This document shows, piece after piece, positions 38,280-46,753 of a DNA stretch of 50,830 nucleotides (its first letter is position 1; every line of letters starts with the position of its first letter). The position numbers were made by a program, and so were the translations under genes. The notes under the pieces were generated by a model, which worked only from the letters and a program-made list of their open reading frames with translations, ran no database searches and had not been told where the DNA came from. The DNA comes from an uncultured bacterium (GTDB lineage: Bacteria; Patescibacteriota; Saccharimonadia; Saccharimonadales; Saccharimonadaceae), in the NCBI GenBank assembly GCA_903821365.1, contig CAIJKY010000015.1, forward strand, positions 1 through 50,830. The letters run 5' to 3'.

Positions 38280-38309
38280 TTGTCGATAGTCACAAAGAAG
38301 CGCTACACT
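38280..38309 (+). promoter_or_regulatory. Promoter of TrmH-like gene
   Basis: TTGTCG (38280-38285), 18-base spacer, TACACT (38304-38309), 11 bases before the ATG at 38321, so the leader would be about four bases. Confidence 0.55.
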
Positions 38310-38320
38310 ACTGATAGCCT

Positions 38321-38821
38321 ATGGAAATTATTGTTATTGCCCACAACATCCGATCGACTCACAACGTTGGTGCATTCTTTCGCACTTGCGATGGTTTTGG
38401 TGTGACAAAGCTCTATTTGACTGGCTATACCCCTTATCCCATCCTACCGAATGATTTGCGCATGCCCCATATTGCCCAGAAATTAACAAAGCAAATCCAC
38501 AAGACCGCTATCGGTGCCGAATTAACCGTGCCCTTCGCTCATCATGAAGCTATAGAGCCATTACTTGATAGTCTTCGTGCCAGTGGCTACACTATCGCCG
38601 CGCTCGAGCAAACTCCTACCAGCATTCCACTGCAGACATTTAAACCACCGGCAAAGATAGCGCTTTTACTTGGCGAAGAGGTGGCGGGTATCGCACCTGA
38701 ACTGCTCGGCCAATGCGACGTTGCTTTAGAAATACCAATGCATGGCAAGAAAGAGTCATTCAATGTGTCTGTCGCCCAAGGCATTGCACTGTACGCGCTC
38801 CGTCACAACTCACCGCTATAA
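38321..38821 (+). CDS. TrmH/SpoU-type RNA 2'-O-methyltransferase
   Basis: A 166-residue SPOUT methyltransferase. Motif 1 NIRSTHNVGAFFRTCDGFG, motif 2 IALLLGEEVAGI and motif 3 IPMHGKKESFNVSVAQGIAL are complete, giving the knotted SAM site. It would methylate the ribose of tRNA or rRNA; the lack of an N-terminal RNA-binding domain fits TrmL/TrmH-like enzymes, but the target cannot be assigned. It opens a group of four plus-strand genes (methyltransferase, PPOX, sodN, sodX). Confidence 0.9.
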   Translation: MEIIVIAHNIRSTHNVGAFFRTCDGFGVTKLYLTGYTPYPILPNDLRMPHIAQKLTKQIHKTAIGAELTVPFAHHEAIEPLLDSLRASGYTIAALEQTPTSIPLQTFKPPAKIALLLGEEVAGIAPELLGQCDVALEIPMHGKKESFNVSVAQGIALYALRHNSPL

Positions 38822-38883
38822 ACAATCTAACAGTGCGGCTTGCTCAATCGGTGCATACTACATTTTGTAAACAGGAGAGACCT

Positions 38884-39372
38884 ATGACTCACGAAGAAGC
38901 CATTGAAAAATTACGCGATTTAATGAAATCAACAAAATTGTGCATGCTCACCACGATGACCGAAGATGGCCAGCATGTCAGCCGCCCTATGGGTGTACAA
39001 GAAACTGAGTTTGGCGGCGATGTTTGGTTCTTCACTTACGAAGATTCTAACAAAGTACGACAAGTTCGTCATAACCCACAAGTAAACGTTGCATTCAGTA
39101 ACGAAGACAAGCACACCTGGGTGTCGCTTTCTGGTGCCGCCGAAGTTGTACATGACCGTAACAAAGCCGAAGAATTGTGGAATCCATTCCTCAAGGCTTG
39201 GTTCCCTGATGGCCTTGAGACCGAAGGTTTAACTCTCTTAAAAGTAAAAGCCGAATCAGCAGAATATTGGGACTCACCAATTGGCAAGGGCCTTGCCTTA
39301 TTCGGCACCATCAAAGCCGCAGTCACCGGCAAGCCGCCCGAATCAGGCGAGAACAAAACGATTAGTTTGTAG
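38884..39372 (+). CDS. Pyridoxamine 5'-phosphate oxidase-like (general stress protein 26) protein
   Basis: A 162-residue split-barrel flavin-binding protein of the general-stress-protein-26 group. LMKSTKLCMLTTMTEDGQHV is the first strand pair, DVWFFTYEDSNKVRQVRHNP and VAFSNEDKHTWVSLSGAAEV are typical, and WFPDGLETEGLTLLKVKAES closes the fold. It may bind FMN, FAD or F420 and respond to oxidative stress. AGGAGAG lies before the ATG at 38884, so the earlier open frame from 38713 is not used. It stands upstream of the superoxide dismutase pair, which suggests a shared stress role. Confidence 0.87.
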   Translation: MTHEEAIEKLRDLMKSTKLCMLTTMTEDGQHVSRPMGVQETEFGGDVWFFTYEDSNKVRQVRHNPQVNVAFSNEDKHTWVSLSGAAEVVHDRNKAEELWNPFLKAWFPDGLETEGLTLLKVKAESAEYWDSPIGKGLALFGTIKAAVTGKPPESGENKTISL

Positions 39373-39450
39373 ATGAATGCATGACAGCAACGCTTGAAGC
39401 GCGTATCATTAATAGAAATAATTAGATGTAACTGACGAAACGAGGTACTT

Positions 39451-39849
39451 ATGTTATTTTCTCTCAAATCAGTCGAGGCACACTGTGACATTCCTTGCGG
39501 TATCTACGAAACCGACACAATGCGCCATGCCGCCGACACCTGTGCCAAAATGATTGAAAAAATCGAGGCGCTCGGCACAATTGATACTATCGAGAAGCAG
39601 AACACTCTTGTCCGTTGTGTTATGGTCAAAGAAAAGCATGCCGAACGAGTCAAACATGAGCTCGCGGTGTTATGGGGTGACTATTTCAAACCAGAGCATC
39701 TTGAAAAGTTCCCAGATTTGCATACCACATTTTGGAAAGCTATTAAGCAAGCGGGCGAAGTAAAACATACCGTCAGCGCCGATGAGGCAGCAAAACTGCA
39801 AGCATCCGTCGCAAACATAGCTGATATGTTCACTGCCAGCAAATCCTAG
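39451..39849 (+). CDS. sodN: Nickel superoxide dismutase
   Basis: A 132-residue Ni-containing superoxide dismutase. The nickel hook HCDIPCGIY starts at His11 after a ten-residue propeptide (MLFSLKSVEA), to be removed between Ala10 and His11 so that the new N-terminus binds nickel with Cys12 and Cys16. The rest is the expected four-helix bundle (CAKMIEKIEAL; ERVKHELAVLWGDYFKP). It removes superoxide. GAGG lies before the ATG. The maturation protease gene sodX follows after 16 bases, so both are one operon. Confidence 0.94.
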   Translation: MLFSLKSVEAHCDIPCGIYETDTMRHAADTCAKMIEKIEALGTIDTIEKQNTLVRCVMVKEKHAERVKHELAVLWGDYFKPEHLEKFPDLHTTFWKAIKQAGEVKHTVSADEAAKLQASVANIADMFTASKS

Positions 39850-39865
39850 TCTGCACCTACGTAGT

Positions 39866-40147
39866 ATGAAGTTACGACGTATTGCCGGAAAAAGTATGGA
39901 ACCAACACTCTACGCTGGCCAAATAATACTCGTACTTAAAAAACGACGATATCGCAAAGGTGATATCGTCGTTTTTATGCTGCATGACTTAGAGATGATA
40001 AAGCGTATTGCCGATGTCAGCGATACAGCCGTACGCCTTCTTGGAGACAACACTACTGATAGTTTTGATAGTCGCGCGTTCGGCCCAGTGCCGCACACCG
40101 CCATACAGGGGAAAGCCGTTTTACGACTCCCACTGACGTTTATTTAA
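39866..40147 (+). CDS. sodX: NiSOD maturation protease (S26-like)
   Basis: A 93-residue peptidase of the signal-peptidase S26 type without membrane anchor. Ser10 in GKSMEPTLYAG and Lys46 in MIKRIAD form the catalytic dyad. Such small proteases next to sodN cut the NiSOD propeptide. It follows sodN after 16 bases. Codons 25-37 contain a perfect 15-base inverted repeat (39939-39976) resembling an intrinsic terminator. The last 8 bases overlap the end of the convergent dnaE gene. Confidence 0.88.
   Translation: MKLRRIAGKSMEPTLYAGQIILVLKKRRYRKGDIVVFMLHDLEMIKRIADVSDTAVRLLGDNTTDSFDSRAFGPVPHTAIQGKAVLRLPLTFI
39939..39976 (+). terminator. Terminator-like perfect hairpin inside sodX
   Basis: Arms AAAAACGACGATATC and GATATCGTCGTTTTT, fifteen base pairs without mismatch, loop of eight bases, ending in five Ts. 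It lies within the sodX reading frame (coding KKRRYR-KGDIVVF). It could attenuate read-through so that less sodX than sodN is made, or be a coding coincidence. Confidence 0.5.
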
Positions 40148-43100
40148 GTGCCACACAGTCAGCGCCAAACAGTTCGGCAACTTTGCTTTGCAGTGACTCA
40201 TCAGCATGGACGGTAAACGGCATCCGCACCGCAGAACTCTTGTCAGCTCCAAGCACTAAGATAACTTCATGAGCACCTGGAAATTCATTAAATGTTTGCT
40301 TTAACTTGAGAAGAATATCGTGGTCATGTGGATTTTTCACATGCACAAACATTTTTGATATAGCCGCTTTTACTGGCGGTACGTATCCTCGATCTTCTTC
40401 AACAGGTTTATAAATTACTTTTTGTGCCATAATCTTTTCTGGCTTCTTGGCGGTTGATACTTTTGGCGTTTTCATTTTCTTGCCAGTTGCTCGGTAATTG
40501 TTGAGCTCATCATCAGTGATAAGCAGCATGTCGTCAGCGATGATCTTTGCCTCGTTCACAGGATTACCATCACGGTCAGTTGCATTAACCTTGCCCTGCA
40601 CTTTAACAACCGCATCTTGCACCAAGATCGCGCCAACTTTTTCAAACAGATTAGGAAATACAATAATCTCTCCCTCGCCCGTTTTGTCCTCAAGCCCGAC
40701 GAAGGCCATCTTTGTGCCACTCTTAGTCACAATGCTACGAACGGTCGTAATGACGCCGCCGACAGTGACGCTACGATTATTGATCTCTGGCCTAACCTGC
40801 GCCAAACCAAGTGTTTGCTCTGAAAAGTAATCATCATATGCATCAAGCGGATGACTCGACAAGTATAGGCCTAGGAGTTCGCGCTCCCACATTAAACGCT
40901 CTTTCTCAGTGTGCTTTGTCGGTGCAGGTTCTAGTTTTACGGTTGGCATTGGTGCCATAGTGTCTTTAAGATCCCCAAACAAATCAGTCTGGCCACTAAG
41001 CGCTTCTTTTTGTAATTTACTTGCGTAGGCGAGCAGTGTATCGAGATTAAATAGCAGATCGGAGCGATCGCCAAGCTTATCAAAACCTCCAGCCTTGATC
41101 AAAGCCTCCCATGCCTTACGGTTAACCTTTGAAGTTGGAACTCGCTTTGCGAAATCTTCGACCGATGTAAATTCACCATTTTCTCGAGCCAATAAGATAG
41201 ACTCGACCGCGCCAGTACCGACGCCCTTAACCGCAGCCATACCAAACCTGATTTGCGATTGGCCAGCCACTACACCAAAATCAACAAAGCTTTCATTAAC
41301 ATCCGGTGGCAATACTTTAATGCCCATTTTTTGACACTCACCAATTTCAATCGCCAAGCGGTCAATATCATCGGCATCGCTGGTCATGAGTGCCGCCATA
41401 AAAGCATCTGGATAGTGCGCTTTAAGGTAGGCCGTCCAGTACGATACCAGTCCGTAACAGGCGGCGTGACTCTTATTGAAACAGTAGTTGGCAAACTCTT
41501 CCAGTTGGTTCCAGAATTTCTCCATCAATTTTGGATCGGCACCACTGTTTTTAACACCGCCTTCAATAAATTCAGGCTTAACCTTGCGCATCAGATCGAT
41601 TTTCTTTTTACCAACCGCCTTACGCAGCGTGTCGGCCTGGCCGCCAGTAAAACCTGAAACATCTTTTGAAATCTGCATAAACTGCTCTTGATAGACAAGT
41701 ATACCGTAGGTGTTTCCTAAGGCATTTTCCATTTTTGGATGCAGATAAGTGATTTTCTCTTCGCCATGCTTACGCTTAATAAAGCTATCAATGAACTGCA
41801 TTGGGCCAGGACGATAAAGCGCCACCATTGCGATAATGTCATCGAAAACTGTTGGCTTGAGCTCACGCAAGTAACGCTTCATGCCCGCTGACTCTAGTTG
41901 AAAAACACCCGTCGTGTCACCCGCTTGCAGTAGCTTATACGTCGCCTCGTCATCAAGTGGCATTGTTTGCAGGTCGATATCGACTTTATACACTTTTTTG
42001 ATAATTCGCTGGGCATTGCTAATCGTCGTAAGGTTTGACAGTCCAAGAAAGTCCATTTTAAGCAGCCCGAGTTCTTCAACGGGTCCCATTGGATATTGGG
42101 TCGACACCACACCTTTTTGCGCCATTTCAAGCGGCGCAAACTTAACGATATCATCAGGCGCAATCACAACACCCGCCGCGTGAATTCCGTGCGATCGAAT
42201 AGTATTTTCAAGCCGAATTGCGAGGTCGATAACTTGTTTCGCTGTTGGATTCGTCGTGTATTCTTTTTTTAAATCAGCGTCATCGACAATACTTTTCTTC
42301 AGCGGTGCCATTCTTCCTTGTACAGGTGGAGGCACGAGCTTTGACAGTCGGTCTGCATCACCATATGGAACTTGCAGAACGCGAGCAACATCACGGATTG
42401 CTGCACGAGCTGCCATGCGGCCAAACGTCACGATATTGGCAACGCGGTCTTTACCGTATTTCTGCGTACAATATTGGATAACCTCATCGCGTCGAGTATC
42501 TTGAATATCAATATCGACATCGGGCATCGATATACGATCAGGGTTCAAGAAACGCTCGAACAGTAAGTCGTATTTCAGCGGATCCAACTCAGTAATGTTG
42601 AGCGAGTAAGCAATAATCGAGCCTGCAGCCGAACCTCGCCCTGGACCAAAGACAATGCCCTGATTCTTGCCCCAATCGATAAAATCCCAAATAATTAAGA
42701 AGTAGCCGTTGAAACCCATCTTATCAATAATTCCGAGCTCATAAGAGGTTCGTTCGGCCACCGCCTCGGGGAGCACAGCAAGCGACTCTTCGATCGACAT
42801 TTCACGCGACTTTTCACGCGTGATACCACCGTAGCGCCAGGCCAGTCCTTGATAGACTAATTTATGGAGGTACGTCTTTTCATTAAAGCCCTCAGGAGTT
42901 GGAAAAGTAGGAATAAGAATGCCGCCAAGCTCAATTGTCACCTCGCAGCGATCAGCGATTTCGCGGGTATTGCTGATTGACTCAGGATGATCTTTTGACC
43001 ATCGCCCAATTAGCTCTGCCGGATCAGTCACATGGAGCTCAAACTCTTTCAAGCTCATGCGCTTTGTATCAGTCATGAACGAGCCAGTTTGCACACAGAG

Positions 43101-43802
43101 TAAGATCTCGTGAGGATCCTGGTCTTGATGATTTAAATAATGCGCGTCGCAGGTCACAACCGTCTTGATGTCAAGCTCTTCCGACAGCTTAAACAGCCCT
43201 TGGTTAATCTTTACCTGTTCATCCCATTGGCTCGGTGCATCCGGGTGGCCGTGGTCTTGTAGCTCAAGATAGTATCGATCACCAAAAATGCCTTTATACC
43301 ATTTGGCGATTTCTTTGGCTTTGGCATAGTTACCCGAACGGAGGCTCTCTCCTAGCTCACCACCGGCACAGGCAGACAATGCAATAATGCCTTCATTGTA
43401 TTGCTCAAGCAGGTCATGATCGATACGAGGCTTATAATACACACCCTCGAGATTGGCTATCGTCGAGAGACGCATTAAATTCTGATAACCAGTGTTGTTC
43501 ATTGCGAGCAATATCAGATGATAGCGCGCCTTGTCTTTCTGAGGATCACGATCGGCAATAGTACGCGAAGCAACATACGTCTCGATGCCGATAATTGGCT
43601 TGATTCCTGCATCTTTTGCCGCTTTATAGAACTCGATCGCACCACTCATCGTACCGTGATCAGTGACAGCAACGGCATCCATACCTAATTCTTTGACATG
43701 CTCAACAAGCTCGTTGACCTTTGTTAAGCCATCGAGCAGGCTGTGATGCGTGTGATTATGGAGATGCACGTAGTCGTGCGTGGTGAGCGTTGGTGACGAC
43801 AC
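40140..43802 (-). CDS. dnaE: DNA polymerase III alpha subunit
   Basis: A 1220-residue replicative polymerase. In order: PHP domain (VHLHNHTHHSLLDG, VTDHGTMSG), the palm and fingers with GPGRGSAAGS and the catalytic aspartates in PDVDIDIQDTRRDEV, helix-hairpin-helix, and the OB fold near residue 1000 (VTVGGVITTVRSIVTKSG). It copies the chromosome with the beta clamp. The length is near the family norm. The start is GTG at 43802 with GAGGG eight bases upstream. It ends 8 bases into sodX on the opposite strand. Confidence 0.97.
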   Translation of the reverse strand: MSSPTLTTHDYVHLHNHTHHSLLDGLTKVNELVEHVKELGMDAVAVTDHGTMSGAIEFYKAAKDAGIKPIIGIETYVASRTIADRDPQKDKARYHLILLAMNNTGYQNLMRLSTIANLEGVYYKPRIDHDLLEQYNEGIIALSACAGGELGESLRSGNYAKAKEIAKWYKGIFGDRYYLELQDHGHPDAPSQWDEQVKINQGLFKLSEELDIKTVVTCDAHYLNHQDQDPHEILLCVQTGSFMTDTKRMSLKEFELHVTDPAELIGRWSKDHPESISNTREIADRCEVTIELGGILIPTFPTPEGFNEKTYLHKLVYQGLAWRYGGITREKSREMSIEESLAVLPEAVAERTSYELGIIDKMGFNGYFLIIWDFIDWGKNQGIVFGPGRGSAAGSIIAYSLNITELDPLKYDLLFERFLNPDRISMPDVDIDIQDTRRDEVIQYCTQKYGKDRVANIVTFGRMAARAAIRDVARVLQVPYGDADRLSKLVPPPVQGRMAPLKKSIVDDADLKKEYTTNPTAKQVIDLAIRLENTIRSHGIHAAGVVIAPDDIVKFAPLEMAQKGVVSTQYPMGPVEELGLLKMDFLGLSNLTTISNAQRIIKKVYKVDIDLQTMPLDDEATYKLLQAGDTTGVFQLESAGMKRYLRELKPTVFDDIIAMVALYRPGPMQFIDSFIKRKHGEEKITYLHPKMENALGNTYGILVYQEQFMQISKDVSGFTGGQADTLRKAVGKKKIDLMRKVKPEFIEGGVKNSGADPKLMEKFWNQLEEFANYCFNKSHAACYGLVSYWTAYLKAHYPDAFMAALMTSDADDIDRLAIEIGECQKMGIKVLPPDVNESFVDFGVVAGQSQIRFGMAAVKGVGTGAVESILLARENGEFTSVEDFAKRVPTSKVNRKAWEALIKAGGFDKLGDRSDLLFNLDTLLAYASKLQKEALSGQTDLFGDLKDTMAPMPTVKLEPAPTKHTEKERLMWERELLGLYLSSHPLDAYDDYFSEQTLGLAQVRPEINNRSVTVGGVITTVRSIVTKSGTKMAFVGLEDKTGEGEIIVFPNLFEKVGAILVQDAVVKVQGKVNATDRDGNPVNEAKIIADDMLLITDDELNNYRATGKKMKTPKVSTAKKPEKIMAQKVIYKPVEEDRGYVPPVKAAISKMFVHVKNPHDHDILLKLKQTFNEFPGAHEVILVLGADKSSAVRMPFTVHADESLQSKVAELFGADCVALK

Positions 43803-43851
43803 AAAAAAGACCCTCTGCGTTAGTCATTACATAGTAGTTATTCTCACTACC

Positions 43852-43857
43852 ATTATA
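43852..43857 (-). promoter_or_regulatory. -10 box of dnaE promoter
   Basis: A perfect TATAAT on the minus strand about 50 bases before the GTG start; a poor TGGAGC lies at -35 spacing. Unlike many genes here, dnaE would have a leader with a ribosome site. Confidence 0.4.
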
Positions 43858-43914
43858 AAGGACTTACGCTTCGGGCTCCAGTTCAAATACACAACTATTT
43901 ATACTAATTGCGTA

Positions 43915-44211
43915 TTATCGATTATTTGTTGCGGCTTGGATCGCTTGCACGAGTGGCTGCAACCATGTATTGCGGAACAGTGACAGCAGCCAGACAAGTA
44001 AACCCAGAATCAACGTACCGCCAATTGCGCTTCCAATACCAAAGAAAATCCCGCGGAAGAAATTTAGAATGTAGATCTGCTTACGATTACGGTGAAAATC
44101 TTGAAACATTTCTTGCAACAGATCAGTAGCAGAATCCCTCGCTTGCACAGTGGCAAACGAGGGTTTTTGCTTTGATGTTGCTTCGTCGTGTGTAGGACGT
44201 CGCTCTGTCAT
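43915..44211 (-). CDS. DUF5665 small membrane protein
   Basis: A 98-residue protein with a charged N-terminal half and one strong transmembrane segment (about 55-78), LNFFRGIFFGIGSAIGGTL, which carries the Asn-Phe-x-Arg-Gly pattern of DUF5665, a family typical of Gram-positives and Patescibacteria. Function unknown. It is the last of three consecutive small envelope genes on this strand. Confidence 0.8.
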   Translation of the reverse strand: MTERRPTHDEATSKQKPSFATVQARDSATDLLQEMFQDFHRNRKQIYILNFFRGIFFGIGSAIGGTLILGLLVWLLSLFRNTWLQPLVQAIQAATNNR

Positions 44212-44217
44212 ATAAAT

Positions 44218-44496
44218 TTAGCGCTTGTCAGTGTAGGCGTCGTGAACACTTTTTGCTGCACGTTCAGTGCGGGCTTTGAGATCATCGGCTTTGTGCGTTG
44301 CTTCGGTTTTAAGCTCTGCAGCTTTATGCTTTGCTTCTTCGGCCTTAGTATTTGCACGAGATTTCAGTTCGTCAGCTTTGTGCTTAATGTCAGCACGTGT
44401 CTCTACGCCACTTTTAGGGGCTGCAAGGATCCCAGCAACAACACCTGCTGCTGCACCAACGATTGCACCAAGTGCGAATTTTCCACTTTTGCTCAT
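44218..44496 (-). CDS. YtxH-like membrane protein with Lys/Ala/Glu helical tail
   Basis: A 92-residue protein with an N-terminal Gly/Ala-rich membrane segment (FALGAIVGAAAGVVAGILAA) followed by PKSG, the YtxH pattern, and then a long helical tail with near-repeats (KADELKSRANTKAEEAKHKA). YtxH-type proteins are induced under general stress in Bacillus; the role here is unknown. AAGGAGG precedes the ATG. Six bases separate it from the DUF5665 gene. Confidence 0.82.
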   Translation of the reverse strand: MSKSGKFALGAIVGAAAGVVAGILAAPKSGVETRADIKHKADELKSRANTKAEEAKHKAAELKTEATHKADDLKARTERAAKSVHDAYTDKR

Positions 44497-44519
44497 ATCA
44501 ACCTCCTTAAGGTCTTTTA

Positions 44520-44768
44520 TTATTTCTTGTGTTTTGCTGCCTTCTTAGCAACACCGAGCACCATTTTTAAAAGTGCTGCGGGTGCCATAACTTTGCTGAC
44601 ATTCGCGGTGATGTTCACCACATTATCAGCTGCAGACTTTGCCACACTCGTCACTGCTTCGATTTGCCGTGTCACCCTAATGAGAAGCGCTATGAGCACA
44701 ATCCCTAAGACTAAAAACACTGCCAAAGCCGCTGAGAAAATGATAACCAAGATATCAGTTGCCGACAT
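44520..44768 (-). CDS. DUF948-like membrane protein
   Basis: An 82-residue protein with one transmembrane helix (about 5-30: LVIIFSAALAVFLVLGIVLI) and an amphipathic tail (QIEAVTSVAKSAADNVVNIT) ending in a basic patch. It resembles DUF948 proteins, which often neighbour YtxH genes. It leads a set of three such genes that probably act together at the cell membrane. Ribosome site weak. Confidence 0.72.
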   Translation of the reverse strand: MSATDILVIIFSAALAVFLVLGIVLIALLIRVTRQIEAVTSVAKSAADNVVNITANVSKVMAPAALLKMVLGVAKKAAKHKK

Positions 44769-44867
44769 AGTTGTTTCTTTCTCTTTAGGTTAATGACGTT
44801 TCTATTGTAACACGTAAAAATTACATAGCTACGTTAGAAATCTCACTGTAAACTGGTTGTGTAAAAC

Positions 44868-46337
44868 CTATCCAAGACGCTGTTTAATGATTTTTTGGGC
44901 AAGTGCTGGGTTAGCTTTTCCACCTGAGCGTTTCATGAGTTGTCCGACAAAAAAGCCCATTGCGCGTTGGTTGCCTGCTTTGTAATCATTAACTGATTGT
45001 TCAGCAATAGGGTCAGCAAGCAATGCATCGACTAAAGCAGCTAGTGCATCCTCATCGTTGTCCTGAATAAAACCTAATTTTTCAGCAATCGCCGCTGGAT
45101 CAGTCAAATCCTTCCAGCTTTGACGGAGTAATTCCTTGGCGTTACTTCCGTTAATCGTGCTGTCATTAACGAGTTTTATGAGCGTCACCAAAGCTGCAGG
45201 TTCGGGTAGGTAACCGCTGTCTGGTAGGGGTGGCGTAGCTTCTTTCTCAAGTTCAGGCGGCAAAACATTGATAAGTATGTCGATAATTTGCTTGAGAATA
45301 TCATCGCTCGATAATTGTTCGACCGCCAACACGCGATCGAGTAACAATGGGTACAAGAACAATGTAGCGATACTTTTCGCACTGACGCTTTTGGCAAGCA
45401 GTCGCTGCCGGATCGACGATGGGAGCGCGGGAGCCATTGCTTTCGCTACAGCATCAACTTCTTCTTGAGTCAGTTGGATTGGCGGTAGGTCGGCATCGGG
45501 GAAATAGCGATAATCGTGTGCGTCTTCTTTGCTTCGCTGTGTAAAGGTCTTTTGCTTTGGCTCATTCCAACCGCGAGTCTCCTGCACTACAGTCTCACCT
45601 TTTTCGAGCAAGGCACACTGGCGCTTAAACTCATACTCAACCACTTTTTCAACTGATTTGAATGAGTTAAGGTTTTTTATCTCAGCACGCGTGCCGAGTT
45701 CGGTGGCACCTTTTTTGGCGATTGAGATGTTAACATCAAAGCGCATGTTACCGTGGAATAAATTACCGTGAGTCACCTTGGCATACACCATACGCAGATA
45801 GAGTTCCTGGGCGTACGCCTTGGCTTGCTCGCTGGTATGCATGTCAGGCTCTGATACGATCTCGATAAGCGGCGTACCGGCGCGATTAAGGTCAACCAGG
45901 CTGTAGTCCGCCCCTTCTGGATGCGTCAACTTTCCAGCATCTGATTCTAAGTGTGCGTGATGCAAGCGTACTGGAAATGTACTTCCATCGCGCAGCGGCA
46001 CCTCAACGATCCCAGCGCCAATAACTGGACGTTCTAGCTGTGTAATTTGATAGCCAAGCGGAAGGTCTGGGTAAAAATAATGTTTGCGCTCGAATGCGCT
46101 AAACAGGTTAACTTCAGCGTTAAGGGCGATGCCTGCACGTATCGCTAGCTGCACTGCTTGCGTGTTGAGTACTGGTAGTACGCCGGGTAGCCCAAAACAT
46201 ATAGGACTAACAGTCGTGTTTGGTGCAGCATCACGGGCGTCATTGTCGGCTCCACTGAACAGTTTGGTTGCAGTTGCAAGCTGGACGTGGCACTCGATGC
46301 CAATTGTTGGTTCGTAGTCATCTATCATAGCCATCAT
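44868..46337 (-). CDS. gatB: Asp-tRNA(Asn)/Glu-tRNA(Gln) amidotransferase subunit B
   Basis: A 489-residue GatB subunit. The start is YEPTIGIECHVQLATATKLF, the kinase-like active site follows (LDLNRAGTPLIEIVSEPDM-type), and the helical and YqeY-like tail (FFVGQLMKRSGGKANPALAQ) is present. With GatA and GatC it turns Glu-tRNA(Gln), and perhaps Asp-tRNA(Asn), into the amidated forms. It is the last gene of the operon, with a 4-base ATGA overlap with the HEPN-like gene. The first of two adjacent ATGs, following AGGAG, is used. Confidence 0.97.
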   Translation of the reverse strand: MMAMIDDYEPTIGIECHVQLATATKLFSGADNDARDAAPNTTVSPICFGLPGVLPVLNTQAVQLAIRAGIALNAEVNLFSAFERKHYFYPDLPLGYQITQLERPVIGAGIVEVPLRDGSTFPVRLHHAHLESDAGKLTHPEGADYSLVDLNRAGTPLIEIVSEPDMHTSEQAKAYAQELYLRMVYAKVTHGNLFHGNMRFDVNISIAKKGATELGTRAEIKNLNSFKSVEKVVEYEFKRQCALLEKGETVVQETRGWNEPKQKTFTQRSKEDAHDYRYFPDADLPPIQLTQEEVDAVAKAMAPALPSSIRQRLLAKSVSAKSIATLFLYPLLLDRVLAVEQLSSDDILKQIIDILINVLPPELEKEATPPLPDSGYLPEPAALVTLIKLVNDSTINGSNAKELLRQSWKDLTDPAAIAEKLGFIQDNDEDALAALVDALLADPIAEQSVNDYKAGNQRAMGFFVGQLMKRSGGKANPALAQKIIKQRLG

Positions 46338-46753
46338 AATGCTCCTAAATCTTTGAGTCCGCGCTGTAATTGAGCAAGTGCTTTGTCGGTGTCACGCGCT
46401 GTAACTTCAATTCCCGTTTCATGGGCAATACGGTTACGCAACTTATGTGCTTCCCATATGCCATTGAGATCGCTGAAGCTTGTTCGATGTTGCTTCAAGC
46501 GATCACCCATCGTCTGGCCTCTGTAGCCAAGGTCACGCATCGCCGCATCAAGCAGCTTGTCGGCATTGACCACCGCAAGTTGACGTCCAGAAGCGCCATC
46601 GCGAGATTGTGTTTCAATAGTTTTCCATGTGCTTCTGTAGCGCTCCGTATCAAGTGCTGAGCGTTTTGTTCCGCCAAAGATTTTCATTGCAATTGCAGCA
46701 ATGACAATGAGCCCAAAGATGATCGCGAATAACGTCAGTATTGCCTGTTCCAT
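46334..46753 (-). CDS. Membrane-anchored HEPN-like protein in the gat operon
   Basis: A 139-residue protein with an N-terminal transmembrane segment (about 5-25), then a helical domain (VVNADKLLDAAMRDLGYRGQ; FSDLNGIWEAHKLRNRIAHE). R106-NRIA-H111 fits the R-x4-6-H motif of HEPN ribonucleases. HEPN domains are found in RNA-cleaving toxins and defence proteins; in this place, between gatA and gatB with 1-base and 4-base overlaps, it must be made with the amidotransferase. Whether it cuts RNA, or only uses the fold to bind tRNA, is open. Not part of gat operons in most bacteria. Confidence 0.7.
   Translation of the reverse strand: MEQAILTLFAIIFGLIVIAAIAMKIFGGTKRSALDTERYRSTWKTIETQSRDGASGRQLAVVNADKLLDAAMRDLGYRGQTMGDRLKQHRTSFSDLNGIWEAHKLRNRIAHETGIEVTARDTDKALAQLQRGLKDLGAL

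Noticed and set aside
38713-38883. N-terminal extension of the PPOX-like protein
   Set aside because: It overlaps the methyltransferase gene and a good ribosome site marks ATG 38884.
40498-40830. Plus-strand ORFs inside dnaE
   Set aside because: Shadows of the OB-fold region of dnaE; low-complexity Ser/Thr content.
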